Assembly (NCBI GenBank): GCA_041391425.1
Contig: JAWKNZ010000010.1
Location: 1 to 64,000 of the forward strand
Direction: 5' to 3'
Origin: JAWKNZ01 sp041391425
Lineage (GTDB): Bacteria > Bdellovibrionota_B > Oligoflexia > Oligoflexales > JAWKNZ01
Length of the DNA stretch: 64,000 bases
Part shown: positions 9,058 through 17,638 of the stretch, in pieces
Numbering within the stretch: the first letter of the stretch is position 1
Layout of the letters: each line of letters starts with the position of its first letter
Notes under the pieces: model-generated
What the model was told of the DNA's origin: nothing
Seen by the model: only the letters and a program-made list of their open reading frames with translations
Database searches by the model: none
Made by a program: the position numbers and the translations under genes

Positions 9058-9654
9058 ATGGAAAAGCCAATAGAAGGGTCGCCTTTACGGCAAGTTAACG
9101 AGTGGATAAAATTTGCAACAGAAAAAACTGATCTCGAATATCCTAATGCTGCTGCTTTAGCAACCGTGAATAATCAAAAAGTTCCTAGTGTGCGTATGGT
9201 GCTAGTGAAGCAGGTTGATGATTCAGGGTTAGTGTTTTTTACAAATTTATCGAGTCGTAAATCTAGAGATATTAGCGAAGTAGCTAATGTGAGCTTATGC
9301 TTCTTTTGGGATCAAATAAAAAGGCAAGTGAATATCAATGGCCAGGCGGAGCAAATTTCAGACGAAGAGGCCGATCGATATTTTGCAACGAGGCCAAGAA
9401 GAAGCCGCATTGGAGCTTGGGCCTCTAAGCAATCCCAAAGGCTTACTTCAAGGCATGAGTTGGAAAAAAGAGTTGCTTTTTTTGTAACAAAATTTGGGCT
9501 TGGAGAAATTTCCCGTCCAAAATTTTGGTCGGGGTTTAAAGTAACTCCATCAAGGATAGAATTTTGGCAGGAAAAGCCTTTTCGTTTGCATGACCGCCGA
9601 TGTTTCGAGCTGGATGAGGATGGTTGTTGGCATAGTTTTGCTTTGTTTCCCTAA
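9058..9654 (+). CDS. pdxH: Pyridoxamine 5'-phosphate oxidase
   Basis: FMN-dependent oxidase that makes pyridoxal 5'-phosphate from PNP or PMP, the last step of vitamin B6 synthesis and salvage. Family features: SVRMVLVKQVDDSGLVFFTN (FMN-binding strand pair), the S-x-K motif in NLSSRKSRD, SRIGAWASKQS, and the C-terminal FRLHDRRCFEL. Length of 198 residues is normal for the family. ATG at 9058 has a strong AGGAG ribosome binding site seven bases upstream. Several PLP enzymes, such as the KamA-like protein here, depend on this cofactor. A family A mobile element starts 14 bp after the stop. Confidence 0.94.
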   Translation: MEKPIEGSPLRQVNEWIKFATEKTDLEYPNAAALATVNNQKVPSVRMVLVKQVDDSGLVFFTNLSSRKSRDISEVANVSLCFFWDQIKRQVNINGQAEQISDEEADRYFATRPRRSRIGAWASKQSQRLTSRHELEKRVAFFVTKFGLGEISRPKFWSGFKVTPSRIEFWQEKPFRLHDRRCFELDEDGCWHSFALFP

Positions 9655-9668
9655 AGTGATTAATTTTG

Positions 9669-9787
9669 GTAACTATTCAGCGTATCTTTTCCCTTCAATA
9701 TGTCGCTTGATACATCGTCATCCATATGAGGATGACGGGCAGTCAAGGCTTTGAATCGATTAGATAAAATATACGCTGAATAGTTAC
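9669..9787. mobile_element. Family A inverted-repeat element, copy 1 (119 bp)
   Basis: Non-coding element with terminal inverted repeats GTAACTATTCAGCGTAT and its complement. It is flanked by a perfect 8-bp direct duplication, TAATTTTG, at 9661-9668 and 9788-9795, which shows that it moved as a unit. The inside carries part of a palindrome built on CATCCATATGAGGATG. No reading frame is present, so it must be mobilised in trans (MITE-like). Its last base forms the third base of the stop codon of the histidine kinase gene. Confidence 0.93.
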
Positions 9788-11649
9788 TAATTTTGTATGG
9801 TGGGCATTGGAATCATGATGGTAAATGTTGTTCCCAAACCTGTTTCTGTATGTGTTTGGATAGCGCCACCGAGATCCGATACTATTTTTTTAACTGCACT
9901 CATGCCTACGCCACGGCCGGATAGGTCTGTAACTTGCTGTGATGTTGATAAACCATCTAAAAATATAAGATCTAAAACGTCTATAGTACTTACATCAATA
10001 CCAGATTGTTGGGCCTTTTTTTTAATATTTGTTATATCTAAGCCTTTACCATCGTCTTTGATTTCAATCTGAAGTCCATCTTTAAAGCTTTCACGGAATA
10101 TAATATCGATGTTTCCTATTTCGTTTTTACCCTTTTTTAGGCGTTCTTGTGGATGTTCTATTCCATGGTCGATTGCATTGCGGATAATATGGTTGATGAT
10201 GTCTCTTAATTTGTTATAGAGATCTTTATTAAGAAAACAATCATTGGCAGAAATTTTAAAGTCAATTTTTTTGTCTAGGCTATTGGCTAATTTTTGTACG
10301 GAAGCAAATAAGTAATCGAAGGCTTCTATTGCTGCAATATCTTCTAAACGATAAATTTCTGCGACTAATTGTTTTATTTTATTGCTATCTTTGTAAAGAT
10401 GAGGATCAGAGGCTCTTTTTAGAATTTCATTAATTCTCAAGTTGTGAACTCTTGTGCTGTTTTTTGTTTGACTGTCTAAGTCTTTAAATATTCTTTTGTA
10501 AAAGGTTATATGTTCATCTAGTACAGAATCAACTTTATTTATATTACTTTGGAACTGCGTTAATATTTGGTCATCAAATTTGAGTTTTAAACTTTGCAGC
10601 GATTCTTCAGCATGATGAACTTGGGAGCTTATAAGTTCTAGTGATAAAGCGCGTGCATTTCCCTTGATAGTATGTAGAAAACGATAACATTCGCTATGAT
10701 CCTCGTGATTGTCTATGTTTTGAGTTTTGCTTTTTATAGAGAGTAATAGTTCTTGGGATGATTCGAAAAAATTTTGTAGAAAGTCGTGATCGTGTTTAGC
10801 TACTATTTCTAACACAGCATTTTGCAAGGAGGTTGCTTTTTTTTCGCTTTCAAGTTGAATTTCAAGCCGTTTTACTTCTGATATATCTTCAACGATAAAT
10901 AAAATTTGTTCGATGATACCGTCTGTATCATAAATAGGACTATAAGAAATCTTTAGATCTTTTTGATCATTGTCGTTGTTGTATTTAATATATTTTGGCA
11001 AATTTGTTTCAGTGATAAGCCACTGAAAACTATCTCCGCTGCCTATCAATATTTGCAAGCTAGTTTTTGCAAGTGCGTACATATCACTGCTTTCTCCATA
11101 GTCTTTCAATAGCAAATCCAATATTGGCTCACCAGTAATGTCACGATTAAATATCTTGAATGCATAAGCAGAGACTGGTGGCTTGACTTTTAGATTATTA
11201 TCGATAGCAAAGATGGCCTGACGCATATTATCTAAGATATCTTTGATCTCTTTTTTCTGTTTCTTGAGGATTTTATTGTTCTGATCGATTATTGCCGAGA
11301 TAGATTTTAACATCGCATCTTTCTCGGCGACTTTGGACATATTTCTACCATGGACTATGAGCTGCTTTTTTTCCTTGATATTAACTTCTCTGATGGTGAA
11401 TTCGGCTGGGAGCTTTCCGCAGCCAGAGGTGTTAATTTCAACTTCGATTTTCAAGGCTCTACCTTTTTCTAATTTTTTTTCAATTTTTTCTTTATTAGCT
11501 CCGATTTTATTTATTAATACATCAAACGGTATCGTTGTAGCAATATCCAACCAAGCACGGGCTGTAGAATTTAAAATTGAAACAATGTTTTCTTCTAAAT
11601 TTCCTATGGCCAAAAAATCATCTATTAGTTCGAGGGCGCGTTCTACCAT
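9787..11649 (-). CDS. CheA-like histidine kinase with PAS and HPt domains
   Basis: Soluble sensor kinase of 620 residues. Residues 1-105 are of unknown fold. A coiled coil at about 105-140 leads into a PAS-like domain at about 140-262 (SPIYDTDGIIEQILFIVEDI). An HPt domain has its phospho-histidine at H326 (RFLHTIKGNA). A CheA-type ATPase follows, with N box IIRNAIDHGIEHP near 500, G1 box DDGKGLD and G2 box LSGRGVGMSAVKK. There is no CheW-like P5 domain, P2 domain or receiver, so it is not a chemotaxis CheA. A separate response regulator is expected; none lies nearby. The stop was TAA before the family A element inserted and is now TAG. A second, inverted copy lies 49 bp upstream of the start. 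Confidence 0.85.
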   Translation of the reverse strand: MVERALELIDDFLAIGNLEENIVSILNSTARAWLDIATTIPFDVLINKIGANKEKIEKKLEKGRALKIEVEINTSGCGKLPAEFTIREVNIKEKKQLIVHGRNMSKVAEKDAMLKSISAIIDQNNKILKKQKKEIKDILDNMRQAIFAIDNNLKVKPPVSAYAFKIFNRDITGEPILDLLLKDYGESSDMYALAKTSLQILIGSGDSFQWLITETNLPKYIKYNNDNDQKDLKISYSPIYDTDGIIEQILFIVEDISEVKRLEIQLESEKKATSLQNAVLEIVAKHDHDFLQNFFESSQELLLSIKSKTQNIDNHEDHSECYRFLHTIKGNARALSLELISSQVHHAEESLQSLKLKFDDQILTQFQSNINKVDSVLDEHITFYKRIFKDLDSQTKNSTRVHNLRINEILKRASDPHLYKDSNKIKQLVAEIYRLEDIAAIEAFDYLFASVQKLANSLDKKIDFKISANDCFLNKDLYNKLRDIINHIIRNAIDHGIEHPQERLKKGKNEIGNIDIIFRESFKDGLQIEIKDDGKGLDITNIKKKAQQSGIDVSTIDVLDLIFLDGLSTSQQVTDLSGRGVGMSAVKKIVSDLGGAIQTHTETGLGTTFTIMIPMPTIQN

Positions 11650-11697
11650 AATAAAGACTCACAATTCTGCTTCTTTAAATAAAATTATTGGTAAAAT

Positions 11698-11816
11698 GTA
11701 ACTATTCAGCGTATTTTTTATCTGATCGATTCAAAGCCTTGACTGCCCGTCATCCTCATATGGATGACGGGCAGTCAAGCGACATATTGAAAGAAAAAGA
11801 TACGCTGAATAGTTAT
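11698..11816. mobile_element. Family A inverted-repeat element, copy 2 (119 bp)
   Basis: Same length and ends as copy 1 but in the opposite orientation. It is flanked by a perfect 8-bp duplication GGTAAAAT at 11690-11697 and 11817-11824. The terminal base of the right end is T instead of C. The centre is a 38-bp perfect palindrome at 11740-11777 (TGACTGCCCGTCATCC, mirror). It lies 49 bp upstream of the kinase start codon and may have displaced or supplied promoter signals. Confidence 0.93.
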
Positions 11817-11914
11817 GGTAAAATTTTTCTGCATGTAAGTAAAACTTTCACGTATATGGCTTATTTATGCTTTTTAATATGATCCATAGTATCGCAAAGC
11901 TTGAACGCAGCTAC

Positions 11915-12280
11915 TTAAGCTGCTTTTTCTACTATTTGATCTTTGACACTGATGACTACATTTAAAACTGTATTGATATGCTCTTCACTCATCCCCGCTT
12001 CTTCTAAGGTTTCTTGTAAAATTTCACCGACAAGTAAAAAATCTTCTTCACTGATCTGTAAGTGTTTATGCGCTGCGGCTAATGACTTTCCACTATAGTT
12101 ATCAGGCCCTCCCAAGACTTTACATAAAAACTTAGTTTGATGATCAATTAACCTCTGCCAATCTATCCCCAAAAAGTATTTTTGTAGGTTATCTTCCTCT
12201 TTGATTTTTTCATAGAATTTATGAACGATAGTTGAGATGGTAGAAAAGCCGCCATATATATCGTAAATTGAATCTGACAT
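11915..12280 (-). CDS. glbN: Group I truncated hemoglobin
   Basis: Small heme protein of 121 residues with the two-on-two globin fold; family members bind oxygen or detoxify nitric oxide. The start IYDIYGGFSTISTIVHKFYEKI has the B-helix Phe-Tyr pair (Y23). AAAHKHLQIS supplies the proximal histidine (H71). Length and the KVLGGPDNYSGKSL loop agree with the trHbN family. ATG at 12280 is preceded by AGAGGAAAACAA. It stands alone, with a 769-bp non-coding stretch on its upstream side. Confidence 0.9.
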   Translation of the reverse strand: MSDSIYDIYGGFSTISTIVHKFYEKIKEEDNLQKYFLGIDWQRLIDHQTKFLCKVLGGPDNYSGKSLAAAHKHLQISEEDFLLVGEILQETLEEAGMSEEHINTVLNVVISVKDQIVEKAA

Positions 12281-13049
12281 TTGTTTTCCTCTGATGAGTA
12301 GGTTGAAATTTCTTATAGTTAGTCGGAATTATTCGAGCTAGAGCATCGAACTCTACTGATTCTGTCGGAGCTATCTCCTCAGAGATTTAACAAAGACTGG
12401 GAAAAAGTGGTGTTTTTTTTCTATCGATATGTGTGGAAAAAAATTTTTCTATAATTTGAATTGATTGAGAAAAGTTCCCATACAAGCCGATACGTAGATT
12501 TACTTACAAGATTTTTTTTATACAAAGGAGTTCTGGAAGTGTGGTTTTTATAAATAAATTTATAGAATCGTCATTTCTCTCCATTGATATGAAAGAAAAG
12601 TAAGTAGTTTATCCTATTAAAGATTTTTTGTTTTGTGTACGGTTTATTCGATCTTTTTTAACATTATGAGCATGAAGCTTTGAAATACATATAAGCCACT
12701 ACATGAAAATTACTTAAAGTAGTAATTTTTGAAGGTCGGATGTTGCAAAATGTGGCTGCTTAGTTATAGATCACTCTTGAATTTATCCTATCTTGTGTCA
12801 GAATGCGCTTAGTCTTGAGTTTTAGTGGTATTGGAATTTGTGGATTTCTGTAATATTAGCTATATGTTAGGCTATCGTTTGCATGGTATAGTTTGCAAGA
12901 CAAGCCTTGCCTAGGAAATGAGGGGCGTTGTATATTTGCTGCTGGTTTGAGAGTAAATTGAGGCAGTAAATGTCTTTGAAAGCGTTTTCTTCAGGGTTTT
13001 ACTCTCGGTAATAGGTCCAACTGTAGAGATATTGTGAGGTTTTAAATAT
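12281..13049. other. Long non-coding stretch upstream of fabF
   Basis: 769 bp with dense stops in all frames and only very short open frames. I recognise no tRNA, repeat copy or known regulatory RNA. It separates the divergent glbN and fabF genes, so both promoters should lie here. The proximal 150 bp before fabF are richer in G (GGAAATGAGGGGCG, GAGAGTAAATTGAGG) and might be an untranslated leader or a small RNA. That is only a suggestion. Confidence 0.4.
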
Positions 13050-14282
13050 ATGCGCCGAGTTGCAATTACTGGCCTAGGATGTATTTCGCCTGTTGGCTTA
13101 GATACGGAGACGTCGTGGAAAGCTGCGTTGAATGCCGAGTCTGGGGTTGATCTTATAGGTTCGTTCGATAGTGGGGATCTTGCTGTAAAAATTGCCGCAG
13201 AAGTAAAAGGCTTTGATCCTGCAAATTATATAGATGCTAAAGAAGCCAATCGTTCGACGAGATTTATTCAATTTGCTCTTGCTGCTGCAAAAGAAGCGCT
13301 TTTAGATTCTGCGCTTTTAGATTCGATAGACCCTGAGCTTGTGGGGACTTCGATAGGAGTTGGCATAGGCGGAATTGATCATACTGTTAACACCTCACAG
13401 ATCCTTTTCGAAAGAGGCTCAAAGCGTGTTTCTCCCTTTTTTATCCCCTATACAATTCCCAATATGGCAGCGGGATTGGTGGCTAATACTCATAATCTGA
13501 AAGGCCCTAATATTTGTGTTTCAACTGCATGCACTAGCGGTACGCATGCAATTGGTGAAGCTTATTTATTGATCAAAAATAATATGGCAGATGCAATGCT
13601 TTGCGGTGGAGCTGAAGCAGCTATTTGCAAATTAACCGTTGCTTCCTTTGGAAATATGAAAGCCTTGAGTACCACTGTTGACAATCCCCGAGAGGCTTCT
13701 CGGCCTTTTGATTTAGAGCGCAATGGATTTATTTTAGGGGAAGCAGCTGGTATTTTGATTCTTGAAGAAATGGAACGTGCCCGCTCTCGAGGCGCTAAAA
13801 TCTATGCTGAAGTTGTTGGTTATGGGATGTCTGGTGATGCCTATCATATTACAGCGCCATCGCCGGAAGGTGAGGGTGCCAAACGTTGTATGGCAATGGC
13901 TTTAAAGACAAGTGGTATAAGAGTTGATGAGATGGATTATATCAATGCCCATGGGACCTCTACCAAATTGAATGATTTATATGAGACCAAAGCTATCCAA
14001 AACCTCTTTGGGGCTCACGCTGAACAGCTTGCCATTTCTTCTACTAAAGGTGTTACAGGCCACTGCTTAGGTGCCGCTGGGGGCATTGAAGGCGTTTTTC
14101 TTGCAAAGTCCATTGCTGAGCAGAGGGTTCCACCCACAGCGCATTTGAAAACTCCTGATCCGGAATGCCCATTGGACTATGTGGCTGGCGGCTATCGTGA
14201 GATGGATATCCGTTACGGTATGTCGAATTCTTTCGGCTTTGGCGGCACTAACGGCAGTGTGGTTTTTAAGCGGGTCTTTTAA
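13050..14282 (+). CDS. fabF: Beta-ketoacyl-ACP synthase II
   Basis: Condensing enzyme that elongates acyl-ACP with malonyl-ACP in fatty acid synthesis. The catalytic cysteine is C161 in VSTACTSG. The two active-site histidines are in NAHGTSTKLND near 300 and GVTGHCLGAAGG near 340, and the glycine-rich C-terminal loop is FGFGGTNGS. Length of 410 residues is normal. The gene is not next to acpP, fabG or fabD as in many bacteria. ATG at 13050 is preceded by GTGAGGTTTTAAATAT. A hairpin lies 35 bp after the stop. Confidence 0.92.
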   Translation: MRRVAITGLGCISPVGLDTETSWKAALNAESGVDLIGSFDSGDLAVKIAAEVKGFDPANYIDAKEANRSTRFIQFALAAAKEALLDSALLDSIDPELVGTSIGVGIGGIDHTVNTSQILFERGSKRVSPFFIPYTIPNMAAGLVANTHNLKGPNICVSTACTSGTHAIGEAYLLIKNNMADAMLCGGAEAAICKLTVASFGNMKALSTTVDNPREASRPFDLERNGFILGEAAGILILEEMERARSRGAKIYAEVVGYGMSGDAYHITAPSPEGEGAKRCMAMALKTSGIRVDEMDYINAHGTSTKLNDLYETKAIQNLFGAHAEQLAISSTKGVTGHCLGAAGGIEGVFLAKSIAEQRVPPTAHLKTPDPECPLDYVAGGYREMDIRYGMSNSFGFGGTNGSVVFKRVF

Positions 14283-14316
14283 AATAAACTAAACGAGCGT
14301 GCATGGAAAGCTGCTT

Positions 14317-14350
14317 TTCCTAACCCCTCTGCAAAAGAGAGGTTAGGAAT
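14317..14350. terminator. Hairpin downstream of fabF
   Basis: Inverted repeat TCCTAACCCCTCT / AGAGAGGTTAGGA with a short CAAA loop and one mismatch. It is not followed by a clear T-run on the plus strand. It lies between convergent features, so a two-way terminator is possible. Confidence 0.45.
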
Positions 14351-14373
14351 CGCAAAATTAATAAACTTATTTA

Positions 14374-14836
14374 TTATTCCGTCGGATTGTCGCTATCAGT
14401 GCTGCCATCGTTGCCGGTAGTATCATCGTTTCCATTATCGCCGCCAGTGCTCGTATCGTCATTTCCATCGCCTTCGTCGCTATTATCATCTTCACTACTA
14501 CCATCATTGCCATCATCATTCCCATTGTTGTCGTTGACTGGTTTAATTAATGCAGTAGCCTTTAATTCGAAAGTACTAGCGCTATGTTCGCCATGGGGCA
14601 TTTCCGGTACGGATATCTTGATTTTCTGCTCCCCAGGTGTCCCTAATTTCCAAGAAAATTTAACAGCTCCCATATGATCACTATGAGCGCTTACTTGTTG
14701 TTTTTTTTTCGTTATTGCCATTTAATTTAATAGCATCGTGGCCAGGAACATTATTTGCTGGTGCTTGAAGCTTCTCATTGGTGAAATGCACCGGGCGTAA
14801 CGGCGGAGTTCTTTTGGACAGCTTACTTGGCGGCAT
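14374..14836 (-). pseudogene. Small frameshifted gene with acidic Asn/Asp/Gly tail
   Basis: Reading leftward from an ATG at 14836, a frame gives MPPSKLSKRTPPLRPVHFTN and continues through NVPGHDAIKLNGNNEKK. It then meets a run of nine A residues (14705-14713 on the complementary strand) and goes out of frame. The second frame (ORF 14374-14721) continues with HMGAVKFSWKLGTPGEQKI and a stretch HGEHSASTFELKATALI. It ends in about 60 residues of low-complexity Asp/Asn/Gly/Ser/Thr. Joining the two frames gives one protein of about 150 residues. I do not recognise the family. Confidence 0.45.
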
Positions 14837-14996
14837 GATCCCACAGGTATTCTTTGTAGGCGCAAAGGATAATCATCCTGCATTGATCACAATAGATATA
14901 AGCAGCTATCAAAACGTCGCCACTGAAGGCGAATATCTTTCCGGTATGATCTCTATAACGACTCTAAACCAATTCCGTGAGCTAATGTCGAACTAG
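14778..14996 (+). CDS. Small unrecognised protein or fragment
   Basis: A 72-residue frame starting at TTG 14778 or GTG 14781. The part VFFVGAKDNHPALITIDISS and the ending TLNQFRELMSN read like real coding sequence, but there is no ribosome binding site. The first 60 bp overlap, on the opposite strand, the start of the preceding broken gene. It may be a C-terminal fragment of a lost gene. I cannot assign a family. Confidence 0.3.
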   Translation: MVKCTGRNGGVLLDSLLGGMIPQVFFVGAKDNHPALITIDISSYQNVATEGEYLSGMISITTLNQFRELMSN

Positions 14997-15255
14997 GAAA
15001 TCGTCTTAAAAGTAGTTCGCTCCTGTTTCAAATATGGATAATTTTAGATGAGTAATGCTGCTTATAAATTTATTTTTTCTTATGATTATAAGGTGATACA
15101 GAAATTGTTTATTTTTAAACTGTTTATTTACAGGCTAAAGTGGATGAGATAATAGCTTTAAATTAATATAATTAATAAATAATAAAAAAAAAATTAAAAT
15201 AATTAATTTACATATTGATTATTTTTATATATACAGACTTTTGAAAGGAGAAGCA

Positions 15256-15681
15256 ATGGCTGGAGATTGGAAAGAGCTTACTGATCTGACTGGAGAGGCC
15301 GCGCTCCATGTCTGCGAAGTGAAGGTTAAAAGTTCTGGTGTTTGTATTCGTGGGGATTTTGAATTGCCGCCTTTAGCGAGGCTGCCGGCGCAAGATCAAA
15401 TCTTTGTGGCAATGTTTGTGAAGTGTCATGGTTCGATTAAGGAGATGGAGCGCTATTTCGGTGTTAGCTATCCTACGATAAAAGCAAGATTGAATACCAT
15501 TGCTACGAGGCTTGCTGATTTTACTGTTGAAGTTAGTCAAAGCATAGCCGCTAAGGAGTACAGTGCATCTGAAATATTAGACAAATTTGCTAATAAGGAA
15601 TTGAATATCGATGAAGCGGTTGATTTGTTAAATGCTAGGTCTACAAAAAGAAGCTTTAGAAATATTTTTGGGATTTGGTGA
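15256..15681 (+). CDS. DUF2089-family regulator-like protein
   Basis: 141 residues from ATG 15256, which has AAAGGAG just upstream; the frame could extend to a TTG at 15241. The segment GDFELPPLARLPAQDQIF then IKEMERYFGVSYPTIKARLN is the core of DUF2089, a helix-turn-helix-like family. The usual N-terminal zinc-ribbon cysteines are lacking here. The C-terminal SASEILDKFANKELNIDEAV resembles the SHOCT-like repeat of the next gene's N-terminus. DUF2089 proteins are commonly encoded just upstream of SHOCT-like proteins, as here. A transcriptional or anti-sigma-like role is guessed for the family; nothing more can be read. Confidence 0.75.
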   Translation: MAGDWKELTDLTGEAALHVCEVKVKSSGVCIRGDFELPPLARLPAQDQIFVAMFVKCHGSIKEMERYFGVSYPTIKARLNTIATRLADFTVEVSQSIAAKEYSASEILDKFANKELNIDEAVDLLNARSTKRSFRNIFGIW

Positions 15682-15805
15682 ATTCATTACGTAATTTTTA
15701 AAAAGAATTCTCATCTATGCATTCAAATTGGAACAGGTAAGCCCTGGCATTATGACGCTTCGAAATATTAAAATAGTTTTTCATTAATAAAGGAAGGAGA
15801 GAAGA

Positions 15806-16242
15806 ATGGAAGAAGAACGCATGAAAATCCTTAATATGCTTGGTGATGGTAGCATTTCAGCAGAGGAAGCTCATAAACTGTTGGATGCCCTTGAGTCAAC
15901 GAAGGCGGCGTCAGCAGCTGGAAATCAAGATTTTTCATCTGAAGATGATATTAAAGCGCAGATGCCTAGTAATTTGCATGTATTGGTTGAACCTAAAAAT
16001 AAAGAGGGAGATGGGTTCGGATTAAAATTCCTTTACAGTTGTTAAAGGCGGGGATTAAACTGGCTTCGCTATTGCCATCTAATGTCCAGTCTAAGGTGAC
16101 TGAGGCACTGGAGAGTAAAGGCATTGGTTTGGATTTTAAGAATTTACAGGGCAAGCAATTAGATGAATTTATTGCTGCGATGTCTAATACGTCTATCGAT
16201 ATAGACGCAGCGGAAGAAAAGGTTAAGATTTATTTTGCTTAG
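15806..16242 (+). pseudogene. SHOCT-like domain protein, frameshifted
   Basis: Companion of the DUF2089 gene, with a strong AAGGAAGGAG ribosome binding site before ATG 15806. Frame one gives MEEERMKILNMLGDGSISAE, a typical SHOCT-like start, then SNLHVLVEPKNKEGDG. It goes wrong at 16013-16016 and stops at 16045. The other frame restores the expected VRIKIPLQLLKAGIKLASLL and continues to FKNLQGKQLDEFIAAMSNTS and EEKVKIYFA at 16242. One missing G in GATGGGTTCGG explains it. Both halves look well preserved, so the break is recent or a sequencing error. No slippery heptamer is present, so programmed frameshifting is unlikely. Confidence 0.75.
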
Positions 16243-16594
16243 GTTCTTATTAAGGAAAGTAAAACCTGTAGACAAGGTTTGTGTAAAATACACTTGAGGA
16301 GTTAGTGCATCTGATACGGTGACGAATGCTTTTTGGGCGTAACGCAGTATGATAGATTTTGCTCTACTTAATAGTAGTGGTTTCCTGAAGCTTGTCCGGG
16401 TTTAGGTATGCCTGACTGTTATATGTGGTTCGTTTTTCGGCAGGTATTACCGGGCAAAATTGACCTTCTTTTAAACTAGTGCTTAATATTTGATGGTCGT
16501 GAAAATCGTAAGGAAATCAGCTACACTATAGCTACAATTTAGATGCTGTCTAATGTAAAGAGTATTATGGTGTCTAAGAACTGGATTTGGGTCT
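16243..16594. other. Non-coding stretch upstream of pdhA
   Basis: 352 bp without a supported gene. It should contain the promoter of the pyruvate dehydrogenase genes. I see no repeat copy or clear operator. Confidence 0.35.
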
Positions 16595-17599
16595 ATGTTA
16601 CTAAATGGGGCAGATGCGATGGGAAGTAAAACAGCTTCAAATTATGACGGCGATTTTCTGGTCTCTTTGTATAAGGAAATGGTTTTTTACCGTAAGTTCG
16701 AAGAGCTGGTTAATTTAGCTTATACAAAACGTAAGTTTTCTGGTTTTTGCCATTTGCATATAGGCCAAGAAGCAGTTTGTGTCGGCGTACAAAGAAATTT
16801 ACGGGCGAGTGATTATATCTTAGGTAGCTACCGTACTCATACTTTAGCGATAGCGAAAGGTATATCGCCGACCTCTGTCTTGGCTGAGCTTTATGGTCGA
16901 GAAGGGGGCTGCTCTAAGGGACGCGGTGGCTCTATGCATATGTTTAGTAAAGAGCATAGATTTTTAGGTGGACATGGCATTGTCGGCGGTCAGGCTCCTA
17001 TTGCAGCCGGAGTAGGATTTAAAATAAAGTACAGTAAAGAAGATGATATCGTGGTTTGTTTGCTAGGTGACGCAGCGATGAATCAAGGGGCTGTTTTTGA
17101 GGCCATGAATATGGTGGCAGTTTGGGATCTTCCGGTTTTGTACCTGATTGAAAATAATTGTTATGGAATGGGAACGGATATAAAACGTACTACTAACGTT
17201 GAACATTTACACCAGATTGGCCAAGCCTTTAATATGCCTAACGATAAAGTAGATGGGATGAATGTTCTGCATGTCTACGAAAAAGTCAAAGAAGTCGTTG
17301 GGCAGGTGCGTGAAAAACGACAACCATATTTATTAGAGGTTTTGACATACCGCTATAAGGGGCACTCGGTTTCAGATCCGGGGCTTTACCGTACAAAAAA
17401 AGAAGTTGAAGAGTATCAAAAACTCGATCCGATCTTACAGCTAGGGGAGATGCTTATAGAGCAAAAACTTGCCAATGCTGACGATTTGAAAAATTGGCAA
17501 AGGGAAGCAAAGGAAGTTGTGAAAGCGGCTGAAGTGGAAGCCGAGTCATCGCCATTTCCAAAAAATAGTGATGCAGAAAGGTATGTTTTCGCAGAGTGA
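16595..17599 (+). CDS. pdhA: Pyruvate dehydrogenase E1 component, alpha subunit
   Basis: Thiamine-diphosphate-binding subunit of the alpha2-beta2 type E1 that decarboxylates pyruvate. Family motifs: FCHLHIGQEAVCVGV, GSYRTHTLAIAKG, the GRGGSMHMFSKE loop, and GDAAMNQGAVFEAMNMVAVW, the ThDP/Mg motif with GDA in place of the usual GDG. YRYKGHSVSDPG corresponds to the phosphorylation loop region of E1 alpha. Start is ATG 16595 or, less extended, ATG 16619. Its partner pdhB is unusually far away (245 bp from the stop to the preferred start), with a possible family C repeat end between them. Confidence 0.92.
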   Translation: MLLNGADAMGSKTASNYDGDFLVSLYKEMVFYRKFEELVNLAYTKRKFSGFCHLHIGQEAVCVGVQRNLRASDYILGSYRTHTLAIAKGISPTSVLAELYGREGGCSKGRGGSMHMFSKEHRFLGGHGIVGGQAPIAAGVGFKIKYSKEDDIVVCLLGDAAMNQGAVFEAMNMVAVWDLPVLYLIENNCYGMGTDIKRTTNVEHLHQIGQAFNMPNDKVDGMNVLHVYEKVKEVVGQVREKRQPYLLEVLTYRYKGHSVSDPGLYRTKKEVEEYQKLDPILQLGEMLIEQKLANADDLKNWQREAKEVVKAAEVEAESSPFPKNSDAERYVFAE

Positions 17600-17638
17600 A
17601 TACTCTTTTCTAATTAATGTATATTTATGCATTATGCA

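Noticed and set aside
11688..11882. Plus-strand frame of 64 codons
   Set aside because: Covers family A copy 2 almost entirely and has no coding character outside it.
14387..14677. Plus-strand frame of 96 codons rich in Ser/Pro/Leu
   Set aside because: It is the mirror of the Asp/Asn/Gly tail of the minus-strand remnant and has no start signal or family.
16005..16030. Programmed frameshift in the SHOCT-like gene
   Set aside because: No X-XXY-YYZ slippery heptamer and no following hairpin at GATGGGTTCGG. The family is normally read in one frame, so a simple indel is more likely.
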